A stretch of DNA of 64,000 bases from Metabacillus indicus LMG 22858 (GCF_000708755.2 NZ_JGVU02000002.1:496001-560000), one strand, 5' to 3'. Shown: positions 34,794 through 45,337, numbered from the stretch's first letter. The notes: generated by a model from the sequence alone, not told the origin. Numbers and translations: made by a program.

Positions 34794-35777
34794 TTATAAA
34801 TTTTTATAAATGCTTATCAGTTCATCCACAACAACATGCTTGCAGTGGTAGGATTCTGCGTACTGCCTGCCCTGTCTGCCGATGGTCTCCCTAAGCTCTG
34901 GATGCTTAAGCAGACGCTCGACTGCATCGTGTACGGTTTCCGGATTAGCATTTACGATAGGAAGCGTATCAGGAAATGTATGAACAAGGTCAGGTCTTAC
35001 AAACGTCACCACCGGCTTGCCGAGCGCCATGGATTCAACACTTAACAGCCCGTATGAACCGCAGAGAATCTGGTCCACAATGATATCTGCTTCTTTGTAA
35101 AGGGAAATGACTTCAACATGATTCATTTTTTCAATGCGCCTGTAGGTAAATTCATAGCGGCCCCTGAGCTTTTCAATAGCCGCTTCAACATGCTCTGTCC
35201 CTTTAAAATCAGGATTTGTCGGTGCGTGAAGGATGAGCGGAACTTTTTTATCCTTTGACGGATATGACGGCTTGAACTGGGAAAGATCAATTGCAATCGG
35301 GAGGACATGCACTTTTTCATAATAATCCTTTACATACTCATACACTTCATAATCCTGGACAATCGCTTCTGGAATAAAAGCAGACACTTTGGTTAAGCGT
35401 TCATGCATAATCTCGTTTGGAGGAGAATCCCCTGTGTAGGCAAACGGGTTTTTCTCTTTTGCCATCTCATGAAAACGAACATCATTGCCCCAGTGATGCA
35501 TGATCATCTTCTTTTGCTTCTCATAAATTTTTTTTAGATCACTGTATTGTTTGCACATCGTAGTATTGTAATGAAAATGAAAGAGATCATGCTCCTCAAT
35601 CAGCCGGTCCTGATTTTTTTCCAGAAACTCTTCATCGGTGTTCACTAAATAGTCCTTGTACCCCAGATACGAGTGAAAGGTGTTGTAGCCAAGCGACTTA
35701 TAGCCTTTTTTCTCAAGGGCAGAACTTAAAATGCCCATTTGCCCGGCGATCTCAGTCGTTCCATGAAAAATGTTCAT
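34794..35777 (-). CDS. GT4-type glycosyltransferase (paralogue 4)
   Basis: 327 residues, GT-B fold, very like paralogue 3: MNIFHGTTEIAGQMGILSS at the start, MHHWGNDVR, LILHAPTNPDFKGTEHVEAAIEKL and ADIIVDQILCGSYGLLSVESMALGKPVV. Last gene of the operon DegT aminotransferase, oxidoreductase, epimerase, glycosyltransferase, so it probably uses the sugar made by those enzymes. Confidence 0.9.
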   Translation of the reverse strand: MNIFHGTTEIAGQMGILSSALEKKGYKSLGYNTFHSYLGYKDYLVNTDEEFLEKNQDRLIEEHDLFHFHYNTTMCKQYSDLKKIYEKQKKMIMHHWGNDVRFHEMAKEKNPFAYTGDSPPNEIMHERLTKVSAFIPEAIVQDYEVYEYVKDYYEKVHVLPIAIDLSQFKPSYPSKDKKVPLILHAPTNPDFKGTEHVEAAIEKLRGRYEFTYRRIEKMNHVEVISLYKEADIIVDQILCGSYGLLSVESMALGKPVVTFVRPDLVHTFPDTLPIVNANPETVHDAVERLLKHPELRETIGRQGRQYAESYHCKHVVVDELISIYKNL

Positions 35778-35780
35778 CGT

Positions 35781-36719
35781 TCACGATCCTTTCAGCCATT
35801 CATGCGTTTTTGTAAGCCCTTCAAGAAGAGAGTGCCGGTTTTTCCATCCAAGCTCTCTTTCTATTTTCCCGGTATCAATACATCTCCTTTGCACCACATC
35901 AACACTTCTTTTAGGCGCAAATGCATTGCCGAGTGTCTCTTTTGCAGCAGCTTTTTTCACACTCGCTGCAAGCTGAAGGACACTCGTTTCTATACCCGTG
36001 CCGACATTGTATTTTTCACCAAGTGCAACGTCTGACACAGCAGCAAGAATTGTCGCATCCATAGCATCCTCAACATACGTAAAATCGCGGGTCTGCTTTC
36101 CGTCCCCGAAAATCTCAAAAGGCTGATCGCTCCCCGCTGCATCGAAAAATTTGGCGATGACTCCGCAATATGGATTGGAAATCAGCTGGCCGGGACCGTA
36201 AACATTTGAAAAACGAAGAGTGGTGACAGGCAGATGATACATATTAAAATAAACGTCGCAGTAATGCTCTGTTGTAAACTTGCTTGCTGAATAAGGCAGT
36301 TTTATATTGTAGTAGGTTTCAGGCGTCGGAAGGATTTCTGCATTCCCGTATACAGAAGCTGTTGACGCATATACAAACCGTTTCAGCTGCGGAGATAATT
36401 CTTTAGCCTTTCTTAAAAGCGTGAATCCTCCAAGAACGTTCGTGTGAAAGTCCGAATAAATGTTGTCTACTGACAAAACAAGGTTTTTACAGGCAAAATG
36501 AAAAATATAATCAACTTTCGGGAGAATGTCATCCAGAACTTTTTCATCCGTTATACAGGCTTTATAAAACGTGATTTTATCTGTCTCAGGAAGGGCTGCA
36601 AGCGTACCTGTCGAAAGATTGTCAATAATATAGAGATGGTCTGAGGTAGGAAGCAGCGTTTTTACGAGCTGTGACCCGAGAAAGCCTGCACCGCCTGTGA
36701 CAAGGACATTTCCAAACAT
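35781..36719 (-). CDS. NAD-dependent nucleotide-sugar epimerase/dehydratase (SDR)
   Basis: 312 residues, extended SDR family. The Rossmann motif NVLVTGGAGFLGSQLV is at the N-terminus, the catalytic Ser-Tyr-Lys signature is Ser-Thr-Ala-Ser and YSASK, with RFSNVYGPGQ and RDFTYVEDAMDA downstream. These fit UDP-glucose/GlcNAc 4-epimerase-like enzymes. It may convert the uronic-acid sugar to its galacto or manno isomer. It overlaps neither neighbour (3 and 1 bp gaps) but is clearly in the same operon. Confidence 0.88.
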   Translation of the reverse strand: MFGNVLVTGGAGFLGSQLVKTLLPTSDHLYIIDNLSTGTLAALPETDKITFYKACITDEKVLDDILPKVDYIFHFACKNLVLSVDNIYSDFHTNVLGGFTLLRKAKELSPQLKRFVYASTASVYGNAEILPTPETYYNIKLPYSASKFTTEHYCDVYFNMYHLPVTTLRFSNVYGPGQLISNPYCGVIAKFFDAAGSDQPFEIFGDGKQTRDFTYVEDAMDATILAAVSDVALGEKYNVGTGIETSVLQLAASVKKAAAKETLGNAFAPKRSVDVVQRRCIDTGKIERELGWKNRHSLLEGLTKTHEWLKGS

Positions 36720-36720
36720 G

Positions 36721-37797
36721 TCAATCCCTCTTTTCTTTTAACATCGCTAAAGTGGAGAAATCGTTCATTGGCAGATGGACAGGCTGACCTGTAACGGAAG
36801 ACTCGTAAAGGGCAAAAATGATTTCCATCGCTTTCTTCCCCTCAACTCCTGAAATGAGCGGTTCAGAGGACTCTTGACTGATTGATTCGATCAGGTTCTC
36901 ATACATGGCAAGCTGCTCATCAAACGAACGGGAGTATGCCTCCAGTTCCTGAATATCCAGTTCACTTCCTTCTGCGTGCCATCTCGAGACTCTGCTCAAT
37001 GAAGGCCCCTCTACAGAGAGCGTTCCTTTTTCGCCAAAAACAGATAGAGCATACCCGATATTAGCAGGCTGGGAGATCACGTTTGCCTCAATCACTCCTT
37101 TAGCTCCGTTTTCAAACGTAACGATTCCAAGAGCGGCATCTTCTGTTTCTTTGGTCATATTCTTTTGAAGTATTTCTCCTGTGACTTTCTCGGCATCTCC
37201 AAGAAACCATTGCATGAGATCAATCAAGTGAATTCCCTGATTAAGAAGCATACCGCCGTCATGCTTCCAAGTTCCTCTCCATGGTGCAGACTCATAATAC
37301 TCCTTCGACCTGTTAATTCTGATGGAAGCAATCGCGTAGTATGGTGTTCCGATTTTTCCGTCTGCAATCACTTCTTTCATCTTGGCAAGAAGCGGCAGAA
37401 ACCTGAGCTGGTGGCAGACCATCACCCTTTTTTTCCTTGCTGTACTGAGTTCATTAATTGCATCCGCTTCTTTTATAGATAATGCCATAGGTTTTTCTAA
37501 TATGACGTGTTTATTTGCATTCAGTGCTTCCATGGCCATTTTGGCATGAAGACTTGAAATGACTGTAATCACGATGACATCAATATCCTGATTTGAAAGC
37601 ATCTCCGTATAGTCTGTATACGGGATAACGTCCTTTTCATGACCTGCGGCTCTTTTGTAATCGGCAATGGCATCAGCCATCCGCTCCTCTTTTAAATCAC
37701 TTACGGCTTCAAGAGAAGCCATGGAGCAATCCGCAATGGCTTTCACATGGCGTTTTGAAATAAATCCGCATCCAATCAGTCCGAATCTTACCGTCAT
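36721..37797 (-). CDS. Gfo/Idh/MocA oxidoreductase (WbpB-like)
   Basis: 358 residues. N-terminal Rossmann motif FGLIGCGFISKRHVKAI, the family signature EKPMALSIKEADAI with the catalytic-type Lys, and GGMLLNQGIHLIDLMQWFLG with the conserved His-Asp. In WbpB the enzyme oxidises C3 of UDP-GlcNAcA to a ketone for the aminotransferase. It overlaps the aminotransferase gene by 4 bp, the arrangement expected for such a pair. Substrate inferred from neighbours. Confidence 0.88.
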   Translation of the reverse strand: MTVRFGLIGCGFISKRHVKAIADCSMASLEAVSDLKEERMADAIADYKRAAGHEKDVIPYTDYTEMLSNQDIDVIVITVISSLHAKMAMEALNANKHVILEKPMALSIKEADAINELSTARKKRVMVCHQLRFLPLLAKMKEVIADGKIGTPYYAIASIRINRSKEYYESAPWRGTWKHDGGMLLNQGIHLIDLMQWFLGDAEKVTGEILQKNMTKETEDAALGIVTFENGAKGVIEANVISQPANIGYALSVFGEKGTLSVEGPSLSRVSRWHAEGSELDIQELEAYSRSFDEQLAMYENLIESISQESSEPLISGVEGKKAMEIIFALYESSVTGQPVHLPMNDFSTLAMLKEKRD

Positions 37798-38906
37798 TTT
37801 GCCTCTCCGCCAAACGCCAGCTTTAAGGTTTGAATGATTTTTTCCTGCTCTTCTTTATATAAGAAAGGATGCATCGGCACCGCAAACAAAGTGTCTGACA
37901 GCTTCTCCGCTGCAGGGAAATCCCCTTTGCTGTACCCGAGTGATTTGTAAACCTCCTGCAAATGAAGACACTGCGGGTAATAGACTCCTGAGGCGATGCT
38001 GTTTGCCTGCAGCAAGTGCAGACATTCATCTCTTTTTTCAGACTGCAGGCAATATAGATGGTAAATATGAGTTCTGTCTTTGGATACGGCAGGACATGAT
38101 AGTCCTTTTAATGAGGCAAGTTCCCTTCCGTATTGGTCGGCAAATGCCTGACGCATGCCGTTCCACTCATCAATCCGTTCAAGAACGACAAGCAGAATGG
38201 CCGCATGAATTTCATCCAGCCGGCTGTTGTAGCCGATTGAATCGTGATAATACTTCTTCGACGTGCCGTGCATTCTGAGCTTTCTTAACTTCGCCGCGAG
38301 CTCAGCATTTGAGGTTGTAATGATGCCTCCATCGCCAATTGTGCCTAAATTTTTTGTAGGAAAAAAAGAGAAGCAGGCAACATCTGCGAGACTGCCGGCT
38401 CTTTTCCCCTTGTAGGATGCGCCAAAAGCCTGGCAGGCATCTTCAATGACTGTTAGGCCGTGCTTTTTTGCAAGAGCATTCATTTCCTCCATGTCTGCCG
38501 GCTGACCGAAGATATGAACGGGAATGATGGCTTTTGTTTTTTCTGTGATCGCTTTTTCCACTTTCACAGGATCGAGATTGAAACTCGACGGATCGACATC
38601 TGCAAATACAGGAGTGGCTCCGACCCTTGAAATGGCCTCTGCACTTGCAAAAAACGTAAATGGAGAAGTAATGACCTCATCGCCCGCCCCGATGCCAAGT
38701 GCATCCAGCACCATGACGAGTGCATCGGTTCCATTTCCGACAGCGACAGCATCCGTCACTCCGATCTTCTCTGCAATTTTTGTTTCCAGCTCAACCACTT
38801 TCGGGCCGAGAATGTACTGTCCGGAATCATACACCCCTTCTATTTCTCTGAACACTTCTTCCTTTATCGCTTGAAATTGTCTCTGTAAATCTACCAGATT
38901 GATCAT
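37794..38906 (-). CDS. DegT/DnrJ/EryC1 sugar aminotransferase (WbpE-like)
   Basis: 370 residues from ATG (MINLVDLQRQFQAIKEEV) behind AAGGAG. PLP family motifs: VAVGNGTDALVMVLDALGIG, VIEDACQAFGASYKGKRAG and the Schiff-base lysine in CFSFFPTKNLGTIGDGG. It transaminates a 3-keto or 4-keto nucleotide sugar, with glutamate as usual donor. First gene of a four-gene operon. A sigma-E/K-like -10 (TCATACATTA) lies about 60 bp upstream. With the oxidoreductase, acetyltransferase and dehydrogenase around it, WbpE is the best analogue. Confidence 0.9.
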   Translation of the reverse strand: MINLVDLQRQFQAIKEEVFREIEGVYDSGQYILGPKVVELETKIAEKIGVTDAVAVGNGTDALVMVLDALGIGAGDEVITSPFTFFASAEAISRVGATPVFADVDPSSFNLDPVKVEKAITEKTKAIIPVHIFGQPADMEEMNALAKKHGLTVIEDACQAFGASYKGKRAGSLADVACFSFFPTKNLGTIGDGGIITTSNAELAAKLRKLRMHGTSKKYYHDSIGYNSRLDEIHAAILLVVLERIDEWNGMRQAFADQYGRELASLKGLSCPAVSKDRTHIYHLYCLQSEKRDECLHLLQANSIASGVYYPQCLHLQEVYKSLGYSKGDFPAAEKLSDTLFAVPMHPFLYKEEQEKIIQTLKLAFGGEAK

Positions 38907-39139
38907 AATCTGCTCCTTCTTAGATGAATTCAAGTTCGCATACACCACCATTAATGTATGAAAAAGGAAAGGCGGGTGCTACGGCATGTGACCAATTGCC
39001 GCAGCCAAACTTGTACTTTTTGGCGTTTCTTTGCACTCTGCCTATTTTCCATTTCTAGTTGATTGTCTATGGCGGATAAAAAGATTGTGCATAACATAAC
39101 GAGACAAAACTACCAAGATAATGCGAGGAGATTTTGAAA

Positions 39140-40426
39140 GTGGCAGATAAATACAAAGGTAAACTTGCAGTCATAGGTTTAGGTTTCGTTGGCCTGCCCC
39201 TATCTGTTACATTGGCGGAAAAAGGATTTCAAGTGTATGGAATCGATGTGGACGGTAGAAAAATTACCTCTTTATTAAATAAAGTGAGTTATATTGATGA
39301 TGTGAGTCATGAACGGCTGAAAGATGCGGTGGAAACACAGCATTTCATTCCAACCAGTGATTTCGGCATCATGGAACACGTACAATCAATCATCGTCTGC
39401 GTGCCAACGCCTCTAAAGGATAAGAACCCGGATTTGAAATACGTTGAGAGTGCAGGAAAAGAAATTGCCAAACACCTTCAAAAAGGGCAGCTGGTCATTT
39501 TAGAAAGCTCCACATTTCCTGGAACGACAAAGGACGTCCTGCTTCCAATGCTTGAACGGGACGATATGAAGGCGGGAATCGATTTTTATCTGGCAAATTC
39601 ACCGGAGCGGATCGATCCAGGCAATAAGCAGTATGCTGTGACACAAATTCCAAAAGTTGTAGGAGGCATTACACCTGAGTGCAAAAAAGCGGCCTATGAT
39701 CTTTATTCGCAAGTATATGATCAGGTCGTGCTTGTTTCCTCTGCTGAAGCAGCAGAATTAACGAAACTGCTGGAAAACACCTTCCGCTTCATTAATATTT
39801 CATTTATGAATGAAATGGCGGTTTTATGTGATGATCTTGGCATCAATATTTGGGAAGTCATTGATGCGGCTTCTACAAAACCATACGGGTATACCCCTTT
39901 CTATCCCGGGCCGGGCATTGGGGGACACTGTATTCCGGTAGACCCGCTTTACCTGCAGTGGAAGCTTCAGCAGTCACAAAAAAGCAGCGGATTTATTTCA
40001 CTGTCTGATCACGTGAACGACAAAATGGTGACGTATGTGGCGGAGCGCACAAGAAAGCTACTCGGGGAAAAAACGGATCCGAAAATCTTTTTATACGGGG
40101 TAACGTACAAAAAAGACGTGGCGGACATAAGGGATTCTACTGCTGTTGAAGTGTTTGAAACAATAGCAGAGTCAGGAACCGATGTATCCTATCATGATCC
40201 GTTTATTCCGGTCATGACCATCCATGGTAATGAATACAAGAGCATCGATTTAACAGAAGAGGTTCTGAAGGAAGCGGACATTGTGGTTATTTTAACTGAT
40301 CATACCCAGATCCCCCTTGACCTGATCGCACAGCACGCACCCATTATTTTTGATACGAGAAACGTGACCAAAAATTTGCCTGATGCAGAATCCTTATTCC
40401 GTCTTGGAGACGGCAGAAAAGTCTGA
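39140..40426 (+). CDS. Nucleotide-sugar 6-dehydrogenase (WbpA/WecC-like)
   Basis: 428 residues from GTG (VADKYKGKLAVIG) with AGGAG 9 bp upstream; a TTG two codons earlier is too close to the ribosome site. The UDP-glucose/GDP-mannose dehydrogenase family is clear: VIGLGFVGLPLSVTLAEKG, the central SPERIDPGN and the catalytic Cys in GPGIGGHCIPVDPLYL. The Pro-Glu-Arg-Ile-Asp-Pro-Gly motif is typical of UDP-HexNAc 6-dehydrogenases. It oxidises C6 to a carboxylate with two NAD. Transcribed apart from, but facing away from, the operon that would use its product. Confidence 0.9.
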   Translation: MADKYKGKLAVIGLGFVGLPLSVTLAEKGFQVYGIDVDGRKITSLLNKVSYIDDVSHERLKDAVETQHFIPTSDFGIMEHVQSIIVCVPTPLKDKNPDLKYVESAGKEIAKHLQKGQLVILESSTFPGTTKDVLLPMLERDDMKAGIDFYLANSPERIDPGNKQYAVTQIPKVVGGITPECKKAAYDLYSQVYDQVVLVSSAEAAELTKLLENTFRFINISFMNEMAVLCDDLGINIWEVIDAASTKPYGYTPFYPGPGIGGHCIPVDPLYLQWKLQQSQKSSGFISLSDHVNDKMVTYVAERTRKLLGEKTDPKIFLYGVTYKKDVADIRDSTAVEVFETIAESGTDVSYHDPFIPVMTIHGNEYKSIDLTEEVLKEADIVVILTDHTQIPLDLIAQHAPIIFDTRNVTKNLPDAESLFRLGDGRKV

Positions 40427-40439
40427 TCTGCCAATGCAA

Positions 40440-40466
40440 AACCCCCGTCTTTACAGGACGGGGGTT
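40440..40466. terminator. Bidirectional terminator
   Basis: AACCCCCGTC/GACGGGGGTT stem with a 7-nt loop between convergent genes. Confidence 0.9.
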
Positions 40467-40471
40467 CATTT

Positions 40472-41188
40472 TTACAGATCTGTGACGACAATATAGGATG
40501 CTTTAATGGGTCCGTGCACACCAACAATTAAATTGAGTTCAATATCCGCACTGTTGCTCGGACCGGTAATAAAGTCTGCGCATGATGCTAAATGCTCCCC
40601 GTTTTTCAGGAGGTTGCGTATATGTTCAGCGGCTTGAGTCAGTCTTGGTACAAGTGTGCTCAGGGGCACAATACATAAATAGGTCTTTGGCAGAAGATGA
40701 ATCGACCTGCCTTTATCTCTGCTGCTGAACTGGACAACTGTTCCGGATTCAGCAAGCGTTAGATCGCTGAAAGCAATCCCGATGTCTGCGCGTTCGCACG
40801 CAGTGATGTTTTCGTCACCAAGTTCATGGTTCCATTCATGAACGCTGATTCCCTTCTCCTTCCACAAAGCCATGTAGTCGCCCAATGATCCAAAGCGAGA
40901 ATCCTTCGGAATAACTGCCGACTTTGCACCGTAGTCATTAATGACATGCAGCACTTTTTCTGAAAGACCTGCTGCGTCCGTTTCAATATACTGCGTATGA
41001 ATAAGCAAACATTGTTTTTTCAAAACGTCCGCAAGCTCTTCTTGGCTGCTGTTTCGATATACATCCCATTGGGGATTCGTCTGCCAGTCCGGTTTCGCAA
41101 CTCCGGACGATCTTCTGCTTCTGCCAAGCTTTGCTGCAACATTTTCAAGGAAAGAGTCCCGATTTTCAATGGTGCCTGTTTTCATCAC
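40472..41188 (-). CDS. lutC: Lactate utilization protein LutC
   Basis: 238 residues, the LUD-domain size of B. subtilis LutC (YvbY). Landmarks are [45 protein letters not shown] and the C-terminal [21 protein letters not shown]. It lacks iron-sulfur motifs. With LutA and LutB it oxidises L-lactate to pyruvate. It overlaps lutB by 23 bp, last in the lutABC operon. Confidence 0.95.
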   Translation of the reverse strand: MMKTGTIENRDSFLENVAAKLGRSRRSSGVAKPDWQTNPQWDVYRNSSQEELADVLKKQCLLIHTQYIETDAAGLSEKVLHVINDYGAKSAVIPKDSRFGSLGDYMALWKEKGISVHEWNHELGDENITACERADIGIAFSDLTLAESGTVVQFSSRDKGRSIHLLPKTYLCIVPLSTLVPRLTQAAEHIRNLLKNGEHLASCADFITGPSNSADIELNLIVGVHGPIKASYIVVTDL

Positions 41189-42605
41189 GTTTCTCCTCCC
41201 TCTTTTTCATCCAATCTCTGAATTTTTCTTTGCTCGGTGCCGGGAAATCTCTCACATCCGTCCACGGCTTGATTGGACCCGGGCCTTTTTTGACCATGCC
41301 CGAGCTTGTAAATGGAGACATAACAGCGGATGCGGATTTCGTACCCGCGCTGTAAATGCCCGGAGAACTTGCGGCTAGCTGATAGCCTTTCATCGCAAGT
41401 TTTTCGCCGAACGTGGATCTGCCGTCTTCTTCTACCATTTTTCTTCTATGTTTGATTAAAAGCTCATGCAGCGGTATTTTCACAGGACAGGCATCCGTGC
41501 AGGCTGCACAAAGCGAAGAAGCATATGGAAGTTCCTTATAATCGTCGTACCCTCCGAGCAGCGGCGACAGGACAGCTCCAATCGGGCCTGCATAAATCGA
41601 TCCATACGAATGCCCTCCAATATGGCGGTAAACCGGGCATACATTGACACATGCCGCGCATCTTATGCAGTGAAGCGCACTCTGAAACTCGGTGCCGAGA
41701 ATAGCAGATCTGCCGTTGTCGACAATCACAAGGTGAAACTCCTCAGGTCCGTCGGCATCACCGTCATCTCTTGGCCCTGTCAAATTCGTGATATAGCTCG
41801 TCAGTTTTTGACCGACAGCACTGCGGCAAAGGAGACTCACAAGCACATCCAGCTCCTCAAAAGTCGGGACAATCCGCTCCATTCCCATGACGGTAATCTG
41901 TGTTTTCGGCAGTGCCGTGACAAGGCCGGCATTTCCTTCGTTCGTGACAAGACAGATAGAGCCTGATTCCGCCACGGCGAAATTGCATCCTGTAATTCCA
42001 AGATCTGCGCTCAGGAAATCCTTCCGAAGCTGTTCTCTTGCAAACAGGGCAAGCTCTTCAGGAAGCTCGGTTTTGTCGTATCCCCGTTTTTCTTTAAAGG
42101 TATCACGGATTTGTTCCTTGTTTTTGTGCAGGGCAGGCACAACAATATGCGAAGGCGGATCATGATCATCAAGCTGCAGGATGTATTCTCCGAGGTCCGT
42201 CTCAATAACCTCGCACCCTGCTTTTTCAAGCGCTTCATTCAGATGGATTTCCTCTGTGACCATGGATTTGGACTTCACGATTTTTTTTGCCTTTTTTTCT
42301 CGGGCTATTTTAGTCACATATTCGTTTGCTTCTTCTTTCGTAGAAGCAAAAAATACGTGACCTCCCCTTTTTGATACATTCTCGCTCAATTGCTCTAAAT
42401 AGAAGTCAAGATTTTGAAGAGTATGTGTGCGGATCTCTTCACCAAGTTTTCTCCATTCTTCCCAGTTGCCGAGCTCTTCGGTTGCCTGCAGCCTCCGCCC
42501 CTGCATCCTCTCCTGGGCAGAAGCGACCGCTTTTCTCATAAACGGATTATTGACGCCGCTTTCAACCCGATTGAAAAAGGAGTCATTGCCTATTTTCATC
42601 GGCAT
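41166..42605 (-). CDS. lutB: Lactate utilization iron-sulfur protein LutB
   Basis: 479 residues, the family's usual length. An N-terminal LUD domain contains [23 protein letters not shown]. Two 4Fe-4S motifs follow: [15 protein letters not shown] (about 310) and [13 protein letters not shown] (about 360). A C-terminal tail completes it. Electron-carrying subunit of the LutABC L-lactate oxidising system. Confidence 0.96.
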   Translation of the reverse strand: MPMKIGNDSFFNRVESGVNNPFMRKAVASAQERMQGRRLQATEELGNWEEWRKLGEEIRTHTLQNLDFYLEQLSENVSKRGGHVFFASTKEEANEYVTKIAREKKAKKIVKSKSMVTEEIHLNEALEKAGCEVIETDLGEYILQLDDHDPPSHIVVPALHKNKEQIRDTFKEKRGYDKTELPEELALFAREQLRKDFLSADLGITGCNFAVAESGSICLVTNEGNAGLVTALPKTQITVMGMERIVPTFEELDVLVSLLCRSAVGQKLTSYITNLTGPRDDGDADGPEEFHLVIVDNGRSAILGTEFQSALHCIRCAACVNVCPVYRHIGGHSYGSIYAGPIGAVLSPLLGGYDDYKELPYASSLCAACTDACPVKIPLHELLIKHRRKMVEEDGRSTFGEKLAMKGYQLAASSPGIYSAGTKSASAVMSPFTSSGMVKKGPGPIKPWTDVRDFPAPSKEKFRDWMKKREEKRDENRHH

Positions 42606-42606
42606 T

Positions 42607-43329
42607 TCACTTCACCCCGCTGTTCAGCACTTCAGCTATGTGCATGACTTTAATAGGAATGCCTTTTCGGTTGATTCTTCCGCCGATGTTCATCAGACAG
42701 CCGCAATCAGCTCCAATCAGAACATCAGCGCCGGTTTCCTGAATATGAGTGACTTTCTCATCCACCATCTGTTCTGAAATCGGAACCATTTTCACCGAAA
42801 ATGCACCTCCAAATCCGCAGCAGTCCTGGCTGTTTGGAAGTGGCGTCACTTCAAGGCCGTCAACATGCTGCAGCAGCTTGTCCGGTGCGTCTTTCACGCC
42901 GAGAAGGCGGGTCATGTGACAGGATTTGTGATACGTCGCATGTGCAGGAAGGCTCGCTTTTACATCTTCTATTTTCAGAACCTCTATTAAAAACTGCGTC
43001 AGTTCATAGGATTTCTTAGATAATTGCCGGGCCCGGTCTCTCCAGAGAAGATCCTCCTTGAAAAGCTCCTCATACTCATGCAGCATCGCCACACATGAGC
43101 CTGATGGACCGACAACATAATCTGAGGCCTCAAATACCGAGATCATATGCTTGGCGACTTCACGCGTTTCTTTATGATAGCCGCTGTTATAAGCGGGCTG
43201 GCCGCAGCACGTTTGTGCAGCCGGAAAATCAACCTCGCACCCTTGCTTTTCAAGAAGTTCGACCGTGTTTTTTCCTACGTTTGAATAAAAGACATCTGCA
43301 AGGCATGTGATAAACAATGATACTTTCAC
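42607..43329 (-). CDS. lutA: Lactate utilization protein LutA
   Basis: 240 residues from GTG ([14 protein letters not shown]) behind GAGGTGGGG. Two CCG (cysteine-rich) domains hold the motifs [12 protein letters not shown] and [14 protein letters not shown] that bind iron-sulfur centres. First gene of lutABC, 1 bp before lutB. A possible -10 (TATACT) lies about 45 bp upstream. Confidence 0.96.
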   Translation of the reverse strand: MKVSLFITCLADVFYSNVGKNTVELLEKQGCEVDFPAAQTCCGQPAYNSGYHKETREVAKHMISVFEASDYVVGPSGSCVAMLHEYEELFKEDLLWRDRARQLSKKSYELTQFLIEVLKIEDVKASLPAHATYHKSCHMTRLLGVKDAPDKLLQHVDGLEVTPLPNSQDCCGFGGAFSVKMVPISEQMVDEKVTHIQETGADVLIGADCGCLMNIGGRINRKGIPIKVMHIAEVLNSGVK

Positions 43330-43405
43330 TGGTTCCCCACCTCATTTGCAAGAATTTTCTTACTTTTAGTATACATGAACATCGAGGTCTTAACGAAGGA
43401 AAAGC

Positions 43406-43432
43406 GAAAGCTGCCTGAGAAGGGCAGCTTTC
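43406..43432 (-). terminator. Terminator of the lactate permease gene
   Basis: Ten-bp perfect stem GAAAGCTGCC/GGCAGCTTTC just past the lutP stop, with a modest U tail. It isolates lutP from lutABC. Confidence 0.75.
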
Positions 43433-43439
43433 TGATTGT

Positions 43440-45224
43440 TTATAATTTCATCGTTTTGCTGTCTGACAGCTCTGCAGCGCGCTTTTGCCCTGTAGCCACG
43501 ATGTAAATCGCTGCCATCGCGATGGCGACGGCCACATAGGACCCTAAATTAAAGATGCCTTTTTGCGAATACCAGACGATTGAATACCCAACCGCCCCTG
43601 ATAAAAGCGCGTAATACGTAAACGGGAAGATTGTTTTTCTGATGACAAGACCTTCTTTTCCAAACAAGCCGACGACGGCAGATGCTGCTACAACGTTATG
43701 TACGCAGATCATGTTTCCAGCTGCTCCTCCGACTGCCTGAAGCGCCACGATCCAAGTAGGATCCACGCCGATTTTCGAACCTACATCATATTGGAAAAGA
43801 CTGAACATCATGTTGCTGACTGTGTTGCTTCCAGCGATGAACGCCCCGATTCCTCCGATAAAAGTAGCAAAGAACGGCCAGAATTCCCCTGCAATGGCAG
43901 CTGCCCCATTTGCAAGTTCAATCGGCATTTTATCAAATCCTGCAGCCCCGCCGCCTGAATTGATAAATACCTGCACCATCGGAACTGTAAATATAAGCGC
44001 AGTAGATGCGGCGAGAGTCGTTTTGGCGGATTGTGACCACGCACTTTTGTATGCGCTTCCATTCATGCCGTGCAAAAAGTACGTGATGAGTGATACAAGG
44101 ATAAAGATCGTGCCCGGAAGATAAAGCGGCTGAAAGCTCGCGCTGACTTCAGAGCCGAACATGTTCGGAAACGCAACGACCCATGACTGGAGCCAGCCCA
44201 TGATAGGAAGCGTTTTCAATCTTGAAAGAACAAGGAAAAGCCCAACTAGAACATATGGAGCCCAGGCCATCATCATGCTCATGCTTCCGCTTTTGTGTGA
44301 AATATCCTTGATTTCAAGTGATCCGCTCCACTCAGGATCCCACTTTGATTTCGCCTCAAAATCCCATGCTTCTTCTTTTGGAGGCATAAGAAACCCTTTT
44401 TTTGCTGCAAATACCACGATGGCAAGACCGGTCAGGCCTCCGATCATGGAAGGAAACTCAGGACCGAGAGTATTGGCTGTAATGACATATGGAATGGTCA
44501 TGGCAAACGCCGAGAAAAGGGCAAATTTCCAGACCTTTAACCCTTCAGCAAACGATTTGTTTTTTCCAAAATATCTCGTCATAAGGGCAACGACAAACAG
44601 CGGAATCAGCGTACCCGCTATCATATGAAGAATGGCAACCTGTCCTCCAATTGCGGTAACAAGAGCGAGAAAGTCCCCGGTTATGGATGTGTCTGCAGAA
44701 AGTCCAGTTTGCACACCTACAAGCATTGGCGTGCCGACTGCGCCAAATGAAACCGGTGTACTTTGGATCACCATGCCCGCAATAACGGCTGCCATTGCCG
44801 GAAATCCGAGACCGACCATGAGCGGCACTGCAACTGCTGCAGGCGTGCCAAATCCGGATGCTCCCTCGATAAAGGAACCGAACAGCCATGCGATGATAAT
44901 CACCTGGATCCGTCTGTCAGCCGAAATATCTGTGAATCCCTGGCGGATCGTTTTTATTCCGCCGCTTTCCTGAAGTGTGTTCAAAAGCAGAATGGCACCG
45001 AAAATGATGTAAAGAAGTGTTCCTGCGACCACCAGTCCATTGACAGATGCCGCTGCAACTGATGCACCGGGCACCTTCCACACGAACAACGCAAGCGCAA
45101 TCGCGGTTATGTACGAAATTGGCATTGCTTTGCTTGCCGGCCATCTTAACCCTACGAGAAAAATTCCTACTACTAAAATCGGCAAAAGTGATAATAGTCC
45201 CAACATACCCGTGCTCACTGACAT
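43440..45224 (-). CDS. lutP: L-lactate permease
   Basis: 594 residues with about 14 membrane helices, of the LctP/LldP/GlcA family. Signature stretches are [34 protein letters not shown] and [18 protein letters not shown]-type C-terminal motifs ([17 protein letters not shown]). It is a proton symporter for lactate and possibly glycolate, which also fits the glcDFE genes nearby. It has a clear sigma-A promoter and two palindromic operators downstream of the predicted start site. Confidence 0.94.
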   Translation of the reverse strand: MSVSTGMLGLLSLLPILVVGIFLVGLRWPASKAMPISYITAIALALFVWKVPGASVAAASVNGLVVAGTLLYIIFGAILLLNTLQESGGIKTIRQGFTDISADRRIQVIIIAWLFGSFIEGASGFGTPAAVAVPLMVGLGFPAMAAVIAGMVIQSTPVSFGAVGTPMLVGVQTGLSADTSITGDFLALVTAIGGQVAILHMIAGTLIPLFVVALMTRYFGKNKSFAEGLKVWKFALFSAFAMTIPYVITANTLGPEFPSMIGGLTGLAIVVFAAKKGFLMPPKEEAWDFEAKSKWDPEWSGSLEIKDISHKSGSMSMMMAWAPYVLVGLFLVLSRLKTLPIMGWLQSWVVAFPNMFGSEVSASFQPLYLPGTIFILVSLITYFLHGMNGSAYKSAWSQSAKTTLAASTALIFTVPMVQVFINSGGGAAGFDKMPIELANGAAAIAGEFWPFFATFIGGIGAFIAGSNTVSNMMFSLFQYDVGSKIGVDPTWIVALQAVGGAAGNMICVHNVVAASAVVGLFGKEGLVIRKTIFPFTYYALLSGAVGYSIVWYSQKGIFNLGSYVAVAIAMAAIYIVATGQKRAAELSDSKTMKL

Positions 45225-45237
45225 TCCCCCTTTTTCT

Positions 45238-45254
45238 GTTTCGTATTGCGCAAC
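45238..45254. promoter_or_regulatory. IclR-like operator upstream of lutP
   Basis: GTTTCGTATTGCGCAAC, an imperfect palindrome, identical base for base to the site at 49305 upstream of malate synthase G. Lies 14 bp before the lutP start. Confidence 0.65.
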
Positions 45255-45286
45255 ACAATTTCACTTCGTTTGCGAGGATGCAACAT

Positions 45287-45319
45287 GTTATATAACAATA
45301 ATTAAAATTGTTGTATAAC
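45287..45319. promoter_or_regulatory. 33-bp palindrome in the lutP leader
   Basis: GTTATATAACAAT, 7 bp, ATTGTTGTATAAC: 13-bp arms with one mismatch. Lies between the predicted transcription start and the IclR-like site; an operator for another regulator or a leader hairpin. Confidence 0.5.
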
Positions 45320-45337
45320 ACAGGCCGCCTCACATCT

